Shown here piece by piece: positions 1 through 8,393 of a DNA stretch of 62,500 nucleotides. The stretch lies in contig NZ_QOCG01000027.1 of NCBI RefSeq assembly GCF_003318235.1, positions 904 through 63,403 on the forward strand. Direction: 5' to 3'. The stretch is from Loktanella sp. D2R18. Lineage in GTDB: Bacteria > Pseudomonadota > Alphaproteobacteria > Rhodobacterales > Rhodobacteraceae. Both the position numbers and the translations under genes were made by a program. The notes beneath the pieces are model-generated. The model was given only the letters and a program-made list of their open reading frames with translations. It had not been told where the DNA came from and searched no databases. Position 1 is the first letter of the stretch; every line of letters begins with the position of its first letter.

Positions 1-353
1 CTCACACGCGACGCAGCAAGCTGCAATTCAAACCCATCAACCGTTCTGGTATCCGGCGTCTGCATGACGCCCGCGTTGTTCACCAAACCGTCTATTTTGT
101 TGGTCAATTTGCGTACGGTATCGGCCGCTTTGCGCACCGAACTCAGGTCTGCAAGGTCAAGCGCAACCGAACCGCCGACTTCTTTTTGCAGTTCAAGCTT
201 AGCCGCCTCTGCTTTCTGAGCAGAACGACACGCCATAATGATACTGGCACCCTTTTTGCCCAGCTCGCGGGCGCATTCAAACCCAAGTCCACTGTTCGCA
301 CCGGTGATGACAAATGTCTTTCCCTTGAGGTCGGGAAACCACCTGCCTAACAA
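1..353 (-). CDS. Short-chain dehydrogenase/reductase, N-terminal part (runs off the left edge)
   Basis: The minus-strand translation carries a Rossmann start (TFVITGANSGLGFECARELG), then MACRSAQKAEAA, a LDLADLSSVR acidic turn and NNAGVMQTP, the classic SDR order TGxxxGxG, D-L-A, NNAG. It resembles the retinol-dehydrogenase-like (light-dependent protochlorophyllide reductase-related) subgroup. The catalytic YxxxK lies outside the window. No ATG is in frame at the 5' end: the frame is open to a TGA near 405, and a TTG at 353 (LLGRWFPDLKGK) is the most plausible start, so the exact N-terminus is uncertain. Substrate unknown. The gene lies downstream of the alginate-like operon and is separated from it by about 400 bases, so it is probably not part of it. 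Confidence 0.75.
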   Translation of the reverse strand, partial: MLGRWFPDLKGKTFVITGANSGLGFECARELGKKGASIIMACRSAQKAEAAKLELQKEVGGSVALDLADLSSVRKAADTVRKLTNKIDGLVNNAGVMQTPDTRTVDGFELQLAASRV

Positions 354-466
354 ACCTTCTAAAATGAGATACCTATAAGAAATCGCAGTAAGGAAAATGC
401 TTCAATTGGCTTAACGTTCTCCCTGAAAAGAGTTTCACCAACAGCTAATTCAAGCGCAGCGGCAAT

Positions 467-649
467 CTACGATGTTACAGCAAAGACAGCTTCCGAATTT
501 TCTGCCGTGTCTGCGGTTAAATAACTTACAAAATTCGTTGTTTTCAACTGTACTTCGGTGACCCCGCCAAGGCCACCGAATACGACGATGTCTGTTACTA
601 GGTGGTTTGTTGTTTCAAACATTTCAACTTCAATACATTGAGCAGCCAC
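467..649 (-). CDS. Small unrecognised ORF between algL and the SDR gene
   Basis: A GTG-initiated 60-residue frame (AAQCIEVEMFETTNHLV...) stays open upstream to about position 735, reading RVKGILVEQEDVEAV. It has a plausible composition with no odd low-complexity runs. It matches no family I recognise and could be the 3' remnant of a decayed gene rather than a working one. The rest of the 354-753 gap shows nothing else that I can support. Confidence 0.25.
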   Translation of the reverse strand: MAAQCIEVEMFETTNHLVTDIVVFGGLGGVTEVQLKTTNFVSYLTADTAENSEAVFAVTS

Positions 650-753
650 AGCTTCGACATCTTCTTGCTCGACAAGAATGCCCTTTACGCGCTGGCGCCT
701 TAGCCCGGCAACCGATCCTTCTTTCTGTTACCGGGACGGAAGCGATAGGTGCC

Positions 754-1794
754 TTAACCGTCCGAACCGATGGGCGATGCCCAAAGCAACGCTTGGTCAC
801 CGCCCATTTTACTATGGCTCAGGGGGCGGAACTGATCTGCATAAGCATCAAGGTCTGGATTAGGGGACAAAACAAGATATGCCTCGAGCCAAGCCATTTG
901 AAAGCTCTCAAGCTCATCTGTCCCGTCAAACAAGCTTTGAGATTCGCCTGAATAGGCTTCGCTTGCTTCGCCTGCTTCCAAATCAGCAATGGTAAATGCA
1001 ACAATCCGGTCTAACGCATTATCACATATGCCTTTGATGGATCGGCCTTGTTGTTCCAACAGCAATGTTGTCAGGACCATCGGCGCAACGGCATGCAATT
1101 GATAATGTAAAGCATATTTACCGCGGCGCATTTCTTGCGGCAAGCTTCCGTCTGGGTTCGCCTCGCATTGTAACAGCGTAGCTGACCATTGCGACCAGCT
1201 GAGTGCAACAGGATCGTTTCTGATTTGCCCCACCAAATTGACACCAAGCGCCGCCCATCCGCGCAAATTACCTGTCTTAGCACCTGAAGTGGCGTCTTCT
1301 TCCCAGAAGGTCATTTGTTCGTCGATACGCCGCCCCAACCAGTCTTCGATTACTTGACGTGCTTGCGGGTCCGTGCTGTAGGGCGCGACCTGACGGTAGG
1401 TCATCGCAAAGCCTGCCAACCGTGCGCCAATTGAAAAATTCGCACCTATCGAGTTCAGTTCAGAGAACGCGTCAGCCTCGGCCCAAGTCGCCATTTGTGC
1501 AATCGCACAATCGGCCTTTTCAGTGCGGTTTTCTTCGCTTTCTAAAGCAGCATTGGCAACGCGGGTTAAATCACGCAAAAAGTCATCTATCGGCCCGAGT
1601 GCGGCGTTAACCTGCGCATTGCTCGCTTCATCGATGTCCGAACGCGATACGCTGTCATCGGTATACCGGCTCCCAAACCCAAGCGTGATCACAGGTTCAG
1701 GCGCGGCGGCACATGTCTCATTCGCCGCAAAAACTGGTGTTGCTAACAAAGACATCAGCCCAACTCCGCCAAGTAATAAATGCTTATGTATCAT
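754..1794 (-). CDS. algL: AlgL-like periplasmic polysaccharide lyase homologue (alginate lyase fold, altered active site)
   Basis: 346 residues with a signal peptide (LLLGGVGLMSLLATPVFA, cleavage near 23). The region around 174-240 aligns by eye with the catalytic part of Pseudomonas AlgL (alginate lyase, PL5), where NNHSYWAAW is followed by ELKRKQRALAYH. Here the corresponding segments are GNLRGWAALGV (175-185) and EMRRGKYALHYQ (221-232). The Asn, the Arg and the Tyr (Y231) have counterparts, but the catalytic His position is occupied by Leu (L177). In alginate producers AlgL clears stray polymer from the periplasm. With the His missing it may be inactive, act on another uronan, or have a structural role. 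Start overlaps the algK stop by ATGA, so it is the last gene of the operon. Confidence 0.7.
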   Translation of the reverse strand: MIHKHLLLGGVGLMSLLATPVFAANETCAAAPEPVITLGFGSRYTDDSVSRSDIDEASNAQVNAALGPIDDFLRDLTRVANAALESEENRTEKADCAIAQMATWAEADAFSELNSIGANFSIGARLAGFAMTYRQVAPYSTDPQARQVIEDWLGRRIDEQMTFWEEDATSGAKTGNLRGWAALGVNLVGQIRNDPVALSWSQWSATLLQCEANPDGSLPQEMRRGKYALHYQLHAVAPMVLTTLLLEQQGRSIKGICDNALDRIVAFTIADLEAGEASEAYSGESQSLFDGTDELESFQMAWLEAYLVLSPNPDLDAYADQFRPLSHSKMGGDQALLWASPIGSDG

Positions 1795-4553
1795 AGTTCA
1801 CCACTTAGGTTAAGAAGCGCAGTCAATTCGGCGGCCTTTTCGGACCCATTTTCAGCTGCGCGCGAAAGCCAAATAATAGCGTTATCGCGATCGGGCTGTG
1901 TCCCGATGCCAAAAGCAAGAGCATTGCCAAAATCAACCATTGCGCCGGTATTGCCAGCCTCGGCGGAACGGCGTAGCCAATCCGTGGATTCTGCAACCTC
2001 AGCACTGTTTGCCGCGTTATCGCGCAGATACAATGCATATGATCGCATCGCATAAATATCGCCCAATTCCGCGGACATGCGATAGATTTGCGGCATGTCC
2101 AGACGGCTTTCTATAACCTGCTGGGCCTGAATATCCGCACTGCGGAATCCGCTTAATATCCGTCCAAGCCCCCTATCAGCGGGCCTTTCAAGCGCCATTT
2201 CCAACAGATCAGCGGCGTGGTTCGGATCATACGTGGGCGCATCGACATTCACCAATAGATTAAACATCGCATAAAATGCGTTGCCATCTTCAAGCGCGAC
2301 GGCGCGTTCCAGCAGTTTGATCACGTTCGGCGCCTCTTCTAGACCCGACACGCTGAGCCGTGACTGCGCCAAATCAACCATTGACCACGCATTGTTGTCG
2401 ATAAGGTGCTCAGCAATCCCCATCCAATGCAGCGCATTTTCTGTATCACCAAGATCAAGATAGCTTTGCGACATCTGCATGACGTGCTTGTAATCGCATG
2501 GGATGATGCCTTCAGCGCGCGCTAAATACACCGCTCTTTGTGTGTCGTCCAAATAGGGCAGTGCAAACAACAAAGCATCAAAATCGCCGTTTCGCGCAAT
2601 GACATCACTGAATTTGTCGAAAATACGCTGTCCCGCATCCGGTGTTTGATCCAGCGTCGTCAATAGAATCATCGCGGCGCCCTGCCCTGTCGAAGCGGGT
2701 TCTTCAAGAAGGCGCAATACTTCGTCTGTGTTCACATCTTTATCTGTTTCGTACTGCAGCATCGCTTGTGCAAGCGTGAGCGCAGCTGGTGCCCCCATAC
2801 GCGCGTATTGCTCACGCAAAAGCTCGAATGCGACGTCGCGTTGTGTTGGGTCATTGGCCAGTTCGAATTCCAATTCGGCCAACGCTTCGAGCACGCTAGC
2901 GTATTGGTCAGCGTATTCTTGCCAAAATGCGCGAATTTCAGGGGAAACATCTTCAGATGCTTCAAGGTACTTTAGATAACGTGCCATCGCGCGTGGTCGC
3001 CCATACAGCGCGTGCGACTGGATGACAGCAATGGTTAACGCATCATCTGCGGGCGCTAAAGCAACCAGATCAACTGCGGAAATATCCACATTCGCCGTGG
3101 CGGTGGCCTCTTCAATCTCTTGCCAATACCGGGCCTCTTCGATCCGGGGGCTATCGACAGCCTGACACATGAACATGCCGTGCAGGGCTTTCGCGGGTGA
3201 AACACCGCCCAATGATGCGACTGAGTATGTCAACAAATCAACGGCACGTTCAAAATCTTGCGGGTTGTCCCGTTGCAATACCAAGTTTGCGGCCAAAGCA
3301 ATGGTGCCGTCCATATCGCCCAAGGAAGCTGCCGTTTCGAGATACGCACGCGCCTGTTCGCGTCCGCCCCAACGTCCTTCGTTCAAAGTGACTTCGTCGG
3401 CCAGTCGGCTAAACACCCAACCTGACGCATCAGGTAACAGCGAAAGCGCGCTTAATGCAGCTAACCGTTCTTCATTCAGATCAGGATATTGTTCTGCATA
3501 GGTTTCAAGAAACAGTGTCAACCGCGTCAGACCCGGCCGCAAACCAGAGTTCGCCGCCAAGCGATAGAGCGCGAGCGCCTGATCAAGGTTTTGATCCGCA
3601 AGTGCGCCCGTTTCATAAATACGTCCAAGGGCGATCTGCGCATAGGGTAGCTGTGCATCTGAAGCTTGTGTCAAATACTGCAACAAAGCCTCATTATCCC
3701 GTTCGAATTCTTCGGCTTGCATGTGGTATTCGACGATTTTCCAGGCAGAGTTTGAATCACCTAAGTCAGCCGCAAACCGATACCAATCATGTGCCAGACG
3801 TTTGTTTTGTGCAACAATTTCGCCACTGCCGTATTCCCGCGCGATGCGCGAAACGCGGTCGCAGATAGACGGATCCAGTTCGCCAACCAGTGACCCGAAC
3901 GCCATTGTGACCGCCAATTCGGGGGCGACGTCCCATCCCTCGATACCTTCACCATCAATTTCGTATCTGGTCAGGTTGAGCAACGCATCGGCGTTACCAG
4001 AATATCCAGCGTCAATTAAAAGAGCGTTCGCACGCGCAACGTCGCGTTCGATGCCGATCCCATTGCGAAAATAGCCAGACAACGCATTTTTAAGCCGCGG
4101 AGACAGAGTTTCTTCATCAGCTGCCAATTGCGCAACAAGCTGTTGGCTTTGCAAGTCTTCATAACTTCCTGCGGCCAACATGGCTTCAATACGCGCGAGT
4201 TGCGCGTTTTGTCCGGCGTAACTCGATTCTGTTTCCTCTAACCGCGTGATGATGTTGTCAATTGTGGGAAGCCAACGAACCGCATCGATCTGACGCAATC
4301 GATTGAGGTCACGTTTGATCAACGCGGGTTCGATATTTGGTAGACGTTGACCATCCCAATTCTCCCAAGTCGCGATGGTCTCGGCATCTGGTGCACGTGG
4401 CACACAGATGCCGGTTCGAGCAATCACAGGAGGCGCGAACGCAAGGTCAATCGCGTTCGGATTTACCTCCTGTGCGGTGCCCGCAAAGGGTAAGACAGTT
4501 AGGGCAAGCACCGTTGAAAAACGTTGGTTGTGGGAATTGAAAAAGCCGAACAT
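1791..4553 (-). CDS. algK: Very large Sel1/TPR-repeat periplasmic protein, AlgK-like scaffold
   Basis: 920 residues, about twice the length of Pseudomonas AlgK. An N-terminal signal peptide (STVLALTVLPFAGTAQE) is followed by repeated Sel1-type helical pairs, for example LGRIYETGALADQNLDQAL, VDFGNALAFGIGTQPDRD and IIWLSRAAENGSEKAAEL. AlgK in alginate systems is an outer-membrane lipoprotein scaffold that locates the AlgE porin and joins the periplasmic modification complex. This protein shows no lipobox cysteine after the signal, so it is probably soluble in the periplasm. The call rests on operon position and repeat type rather than on a unique motif. It is 30 bases downstream of algF and overlaps algL by four bases. 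Confidence 0.6.
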   Translation of the reverse strand: MFGFFNSHNQRFSTVLALTVLPFAGTAQEVNPNAIDLAFAPPVIARTGICVPRAPDAETIATWENWDGQRLPNIEPALIKRDLNRLRQIDAVRWLPTIDNIITRLEETESSYAGQNAQLARIEAMLAAGSYEDLQSQQLVAQLAADEETLSPRLKNALSGYFRNGIGIERDVARANALLIDAGYSGNADALLNLTRYEIDGEGIEGWDVAPELAVTMAFGSLVGELDPSICDRVSRIAREYGSGEIVAQNKRLAHDWYRFAADLGDSNSAWKIVEYHMQAEEFERDNEALLQYLTQASDAQLPYAQIALGRIYETGALADQNLDQALALYRLAANSGLRPGLTRLTLFLETYAEQYPDLNEERLAALSALSLLPDASGWVFSRLADEVTLNEGRWGGREQARAYLETAASLGDMDGTIALAANLVLQRDNPQDFERAVDLLTYSVASLGGVSPAKALHGMFMCQAVDSPRIEEARYWQEIEEATATANVDISAVDLVALAPADDALTIAVIQSHALYGRPRAMARYLKYLEASEDVSPEIRAFWQEYADQYASVLEALAELEFELANDPTQRDVAFELLREQYARMGAPAALTLAQAMLQYETDKDVNTDEVLRLLEEPASTGQGAAMILLTTLDQTPDAGQRIFDKFSDVIARNGDFDALLFALPYLDDTQRAVYLARAEGIIPCDYKHVMQMSQSYLDLGDTENALHWMGIAEHLIDNNAWSMVDLAQSRLSVSGLEEAPNVIKLLERAVALEDGNAFYAMFNLLVNVDAPTYDPNHAADLLEMALERPADRGLGRILSGFRSADIQAQQVIESRLDMPQIYRMSAELGDIYAMRSYALYLRDNAANSAEVAESTDWLRRSAEAGNTGAMVDFGNALAFGIGTQPDRDNAIIWLSRAAENGSEKAAELTALLNLSGEL

Positions 4554-4583
4554 GAATTACTCCTAATCGTCCACCGGTCGTGT

Positions 4584-5204
4584 TTACTTGAGGTAAGAAT
4601 TGTCTGTCGCAAAAGCGGAATAACCATCCGCGTTTTCCATCAACACAATCGATACGCCTGCGTTTCGCTGAAGATCGACCTGCTCAACTATGGCCACAAT
4701 CTCATCTCCGATGCGCAATTCGAAATCCAATGTCAGCGGTGCCCTGATCGCAATGGATTTACCGTCCATGATATCGACAGCATCAATCGCCACAGTATTG
4801 GCTTGCGGCACAAACAACGCGACGTTGTCGCTGTCTGTAAGGTTATAAACCGAGATATCAGCCTTAGACGGGCTATTCGTAATATCGTCAGCGATAACTT
4901 CGCTTTGGCCATCTTCGGTAAAGACAACCGTATAGTAAGAACTCGGCGCCACATCGATAACACCTGTCCCGATAGGAAGAACCACATCAATTTCGCCGGG
5001 CATTACATTCACGTACCCCGAAACCCCGGATAAGATATCTTGAACACTTTCACCATCAATAGAAGCAACTGTTTGACCCGGTGCAACAACCCGCACGAAG
5101 CTAGAGTTTGGATCAGATACGTCCTGATAAAGACCATCGTCAGCGAAAACAGGGCTGACCAGAGTGAGAGAAGCCGTGAGTGCGGCTAGAAGTGGACGTT
5201 TCAT
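4584..5204 (-). CDS. algF: AlgF-like periplasmic O-acetylation protein
   Basis: 206 residues with a clear signal peptide (LLAALTASLTLVSPVFA, mature end DDGLYQDVSDPNSSFVRVV). AlgF family proteins begin the mature chain with a similar DDxLYxxxxPxxSxFVRV segment and consist of two small beta-sandwich domains, which the alternating beta pattern here fits. AlgF works with AlgI, AlgJ and AlgX in O-acetylation of the nascent polymer in the periplasm. The start codon overlaps the algX stop (ATGA), which indicates translational coupling. Confidence 0.8.
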   Translation of the reverse strand: MKRPLLAALTASLTLVSPVFADDGLYQDVSDPNSSFVRVVAPGQTVASIDGESVQDILSGVSGYVNVMPGEIDVVLPIGTGVIDVAPSSYYTVVFTEDGQSEVIADDITNSPSKADISVYNLTDSDNVALFVPQANTVAIDAVDIMDGKSIAIRAPLTLDFELRIGDEIVAIVEQVDLQRNAGVSIVLMENADGYSAFATDNSYLK

Positions 5205-6550
5205 ATTTCTTCCTTTGTTTTTGTGGTGCAGATAAAGACGCTTGGTTCTGTGTAGAATTCACCAAGCGTTGAGATATCGACCGTGACGGCACCATTTGGC
5301 CAAAGGCCGGACAGTGGCATATAAAAACGTCCGGTACGGGTTAACCTTTCGCCTCGTTCGATAATTTTGCGTCGCGTTAACCCTTCGTCAGAGACGAAGC
5401 TAAATTCGACGCGGGTTCCCGCCGATTGGTTCAAATCGACAAAAAGAGTGTCCTCGGGCCCAAATGCAAGCGAAGTTAGATCAACGCGAAACGCGGTGTC
5501 GTCTGCGTTCATTTGAGGCGCGAGCGGTATCGTGCAGTTTGGGCCTGCGGCTGCGATCAGTTCACGCATCGGCTGATCGCCATATTGTGCAAGATTGGTA
5601 TAGATCGGGTTTTCCCAAACCAAGAACCGCGGAGGGTTTTCGTGAAACTCAGTAGAGGTAAGATAGGATATCATCGCCCCGAATTGGTTGCCCCCCGTGA
5701 GCGCATAATCAACGACCTCAAGGCTTGAATATTGCGCCAAAAACCCGGGGAAATTGTTGATCTCACTGTCCGAAAACGATGTGCCAAGCAAAGCAATCGG
5801 GATGCTCGAATCCTCGTCGCCAAATAGATCAAGATCACCACCAGCTAAATCAAGCGATTCTACTTGCATTGTCTGATAGGTCATTGTTTCTGCCTCAGGC
5901 AGGGTATCCAAGCAATGTTCTTGCAAGTCACGCCGCATGCCGGAAAAGGCAATATCCACCTCAAGCGGCATTGTTTCAAACGCCGTTGTTTCAAGCTCTT
6001 CGTAGGTCGGGTGCGCTGTAATCACGTCAGCGATCGCACGTGCTGTTTCACGCGCGCCTGCAGCAGACCAGTGAAAATCAGCTTTAAAAAATGGCAATTC
6101 ACCATCTGATGTCTTAAGCATCGCCTCACGCGCATCAACGGTCATAACCCCTGCTGCATTCAGCCTGTTCAGCACGTCATCATGCACCGCGATGGCAAGG
6201 TCTAGATCAAAACCATATAGCGCGGCCTCAGGTGGTAGGTGATCTGGCATCGTGACGCTTTTAGTGGGGATTGGCACATAGACCAGTGTCGTTCCCTGCG
6301 CGGCAAGCGTGCGCGACAGTTCCGCCACATAGGCGACGCTGTGGTCCGAAAACGGGTGGTTCATGCGGATGTCAGTGTTAATCCGGAAGAACACCCCGTC
6401 TTTGCCTTCAAGAGATGGGATTTCGTTGTCTATTTCCAATCCCGAACAACCAAAGTTTGACTCCGCATATGCGGAGTCGGGTGAAATCAGCGCAATCGCC
6501 AGTACCGTACTGCAAGGGATGGACGCCAAGTGTGGTTCAAAACGTATCAT
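5201..6550 (-). CDS. algX: AlgX-like SGNH-fold polysaccharide O-acetyltransferase
   Basis: 449 residues with an N-terminal signal sequence (TVLAIALISPDSAYAE). The SGNH-like catalytic elements are intact: KADFHWSAAG (Asp158, His160) and LGTSFSD (GTSFS 256-260), equivalent to the Asp-x-His and Ser of AlgX and AlgJ. The C-terminal 110 residues (DLTSLAFGPEDTLFVDLNQ onward) look like the carbohydrate-binding module of AlgX. AlgX binds the polymer and transfers acetyl groups to it. The gene is coupled to its neighbours at both ends by four-base overlaps. AlgJ is the paralogue elsewhere in the operon, but the extra C-terminal module favours AlgX here. Confidence 0.82.
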   Translation of the reverse strand: MIRFEPHLASIPCSTVLAIALISPDSAYAESNFGCSGLEIDNEIPSLEGKDGVFFRINTDIRMNHPFSDHSVAYVAELSRTLAAQGTTLVYVPIPTKSVTMPDHLPPEAALYGFDLDLAIAVHDDVLNRLNAAGVMTVDAREAMLKTSDGELPFFKADFHWSAAGARETARAIADVITAHPTYEELETTAFETMPLEVDIAFSGMRRDLQEHCLDTLPEAETMTYQTMQVESLDLAGGDLDLFGDEDSSIPIALLGTSFSDSEINNFPGFLAQYSSLEVVDYALTGGNQFGAMISYLTSTEFHENPPRFLVWENPIYTNLAQYGDQPMRELIAAAGPNCTIPLAPQMNADDTAFRVDLTSLAFGPEDTLFVDLNQSAGTRVEFSFVSDEGLTRRKIIERGERLTRTGRFYMPLSGLWPNGAVTVDISTLGEFYTEPSVFICTTKTKEEI

Positions 6551-7305
6551 TGGCTGAGCTCCGATTGGGCGGAATTTAGTTGTGCGACAGCTGAATCCAA
6601 CAACGGTAAGAGGTTGCTTGCAACAATCTGAGTTTCCAACGACGTTGTCGTAGATGCCGCTTCAAGATGCGTTTGCGCGCGTTCTAGATCTGCGGTCGTA
6701 TGCTGTGGGTTTTGAATAATTTGCACCGCCAAATGCAGCGCGATTTGTGCGGCGGCTTCGCCTTGGGCTTCCGCGGCAAGGGTTTCGACTTCTGCATCGA
6801 TACGTCCGAACGGCTTGCCGGTCGCTTGATAACGCAAAACGGCTTCAACTGCGTGGCTATTTCCAGCACGGGCATAAGTAAGCATAATATTTTCCAAAAC
6901 ATTACTGCGGGCACGCAACAAATCAGACGGTTCCACACGGTCCAACGTGTTGATCAGCCGCGTCATCGCACCGCCCCGGGCAGTTGCTGCAGCGATGCCA
7001 TAGTAATGTGCTACGTCAGACAGGTTAGATGTCTCAGAGTGATCCGCCAGCCAGTCACCAAATTTCATCGCGGCGAACCCATCGCCAAGATCGGCAAGTT
7101 CACGCATTTGAATGGTGTAAATTGGACGCCCTTCGGTTAGCGCCTTGCGTGCATCAATCAATTCTTGGGTCGGCAATTGCGCCGACGACGTGATCCCCGG
7201 CATCATTTGGACGGTAATCCGCGTCGGTGGAACAACGCCTTGTGTTGTTTGCCCGGGCGCTGCGGTTGCCGTTGCGATTAAAATGGCTAAGGCATGCCTA
7301 AACAT
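6547..7305 (-). CDS. Secreted helical-repeat (Sel1-like) protein embedded in the alginate-like operon
   Basis: 252 residues with a signal peptide (LAILIATATAAPGQTTQG). The mature part is alpha-helical with TPR/Sel1-like periodicity (MRELADLGDGFAAMKFGDWL, HYYGIAAATARGGAMTRLI). It has no counterpart in the standard Pseudomonas alg operon. It overlaps algJ by eight bases and algX by four, so it is clearly part of the transcript. It may be a small companion scaffold to the large AlgK-like protein, perhaps compensating for the missing AlgE/AlgK arrangement. That role is inference. Confidence 0.65.
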   Translation of the reverse strand: MFRHALAILIATATAAPGQTTQGVVPPTRITVQMMPGITSSAQLPTQELIDARKALTEGRPIYTIQMRELADLGDGFAAMKFGDWLADHSETSNLSDVAHYYGIAAATARGGAMTRLINTLDRVEPSDLLRARSNVLENIMLTYARAGNSHAVEAVLRYQATGKPFGRIDAEVETLAAEAQGEAAAQIALHLAVQIIQNPQHTTADLERAQTHLEAASTTTSLETQIVASNLLPLLDSAVAQLNSAQSELSQ

Positions 7306-8380
7306 TATCGTCTCCGTTTTTATTTGAAACGCTGCCCATCAAGGACGGATCGCTCAGGTAGCGCACAGGGAATTCCCAAATGACCACGCGCGACGCCTCT
7401 TCCGGGTCAAGTGTTTCAAGATATGCCTGCATCGGTGCAATGGGACCTTGGCCCTCTTTTGCGTAGTTCACTATGTCTTGGTTCAACGCCAGCTTCAGGG
7501 CTTCGACAAAGCTCCAGTTTGGGTTGGCTGAATAGCTGGTACCAACAAGAACAAGCTGCGCAGGGCCATCATTTCCAAACAGATCAATCGCACCAGTATC
7601 GTTCTTTGTTGCCATCTCCGCGATATAGGGCGTGATGGTTTCAACGCCCAACCCGACGACGGGTGCCAAGTTCTCGGAGGTGACAAACGATACCAAGTCC
7701 CCGGTAAAGGTGATCGGCGCGTGGTCCATGCGCGTAAATGTATCGGTGCCGTGGTCGATTACACCAGATGCGGCGATGGTCTGTGCCACGGCTTGCGCAC
7801 CTTCAGCAGTCCAATGCGTGTCAGTCTGAAAAAAAGCGGCACGTGTTGTGTAAAGCGCCGGGCGTGCGTCAACGTGAGGAATGCCGCGCGCCTTTAACGC
7901 ATCGCGGAACGCGTCATATGTGCCCGCAATCTGCATCGCTGGGGCGCTGTTCGTCAGATGCGTCTGATTGACCTCTGTTTTGGCAGGCAAAGGAACCAGC
8001 ACCAGCTCAGAACCCATAGTTGCAAGTTGCTCTTGAACGTGAACGATATAATCAAGCGTCGCCTCAAGCCTGATTATATCGGGGTCTTGCGGGCGGAACT
8101 CTTCGGCGCTGAACAGCCAACCATCTGCGCCAGCAACGACACCATCGCGCCCTTCGTTCAGCACAAGATAGCGCGCGGCCCCCACCCATCCGACGGCCAA
8201 GTCACGATGGGGAAGGTTCGCGCGATACAGTGTATCGACTTCTTGCGTGAAGCCGCCTTTCACAAGACCATCTAGCTTGGGGCCTTCTACATCACTTTGG
8301 AACAAAGCGATGTTCGCAAAAACGGCATATCCAAAAAACGCAACAGGAGCCGCTAGTTTGATTGTCTTATCAATGAACAT
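7298..8380 (-). CDS. algJ: AlgJ-like inner-membrane-anchored O-acetyltransferase
   Basis: 360 residues with an N-terminal membrane anchor (KLAAPVAFFGYAVFANIAL) and a periplasmic SGNH-like domain. The catalytic motifs TDTHWTAEG (Asp187, His189) and LVGTSYSA (GTSYS 280-284) are present, as in Pseudomonas AlgJ. AlgJ is thought to take acetyl groups delivered by the membrane protein AlgI and pass them on in the periplasm. algI lies 13 bases upstream. It differs from the AlgX homologue in the same operon by keeping an uncleaved anchor and lacking the C-terminal module. Confidence 0.85.
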   Translation of the reverse strand: MFIDKTIKLAAPVAFFGYAVFANIALFQSDVEGPKLDGLVKGGFTQEVDTLYRANLPHRDLAVGWVGAARYLVLNEGRDGVVAGADGWLFSAEEFRPQDPDIIRLEATLDYIVHVQEQLATMGSELVLVPLPAKTEVNQTHLTNSAPAMQIAGTYDAFRDALKARGIPHVDARPALYTTRAAFFQTDTHWTAEGAQAVAQTIAASGVIDHGTDTFTRMDHAPITFTGDLVSFVTSENLAPVVGLGVETITPYIAEMATKNDTGAIDLFGNDGPAQLVLVGTSYSANPNWSFVEALKLALNQDIVNYAKEGQGPIAPMQAYLETLDPEEASRVVIWEFPVRYLSDPSLMGSVSNKNGDDNV

Positions 8381-8393
8381 ACCGGTCCTCTGT

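Noticed and set aside
3169..4074. Plus-strand open frames opposite the AlgK-like gene
   Set aside because: They are shadows of a long, well-supported minus-strand gene with repeats and a signal peptide; no family features of their own.
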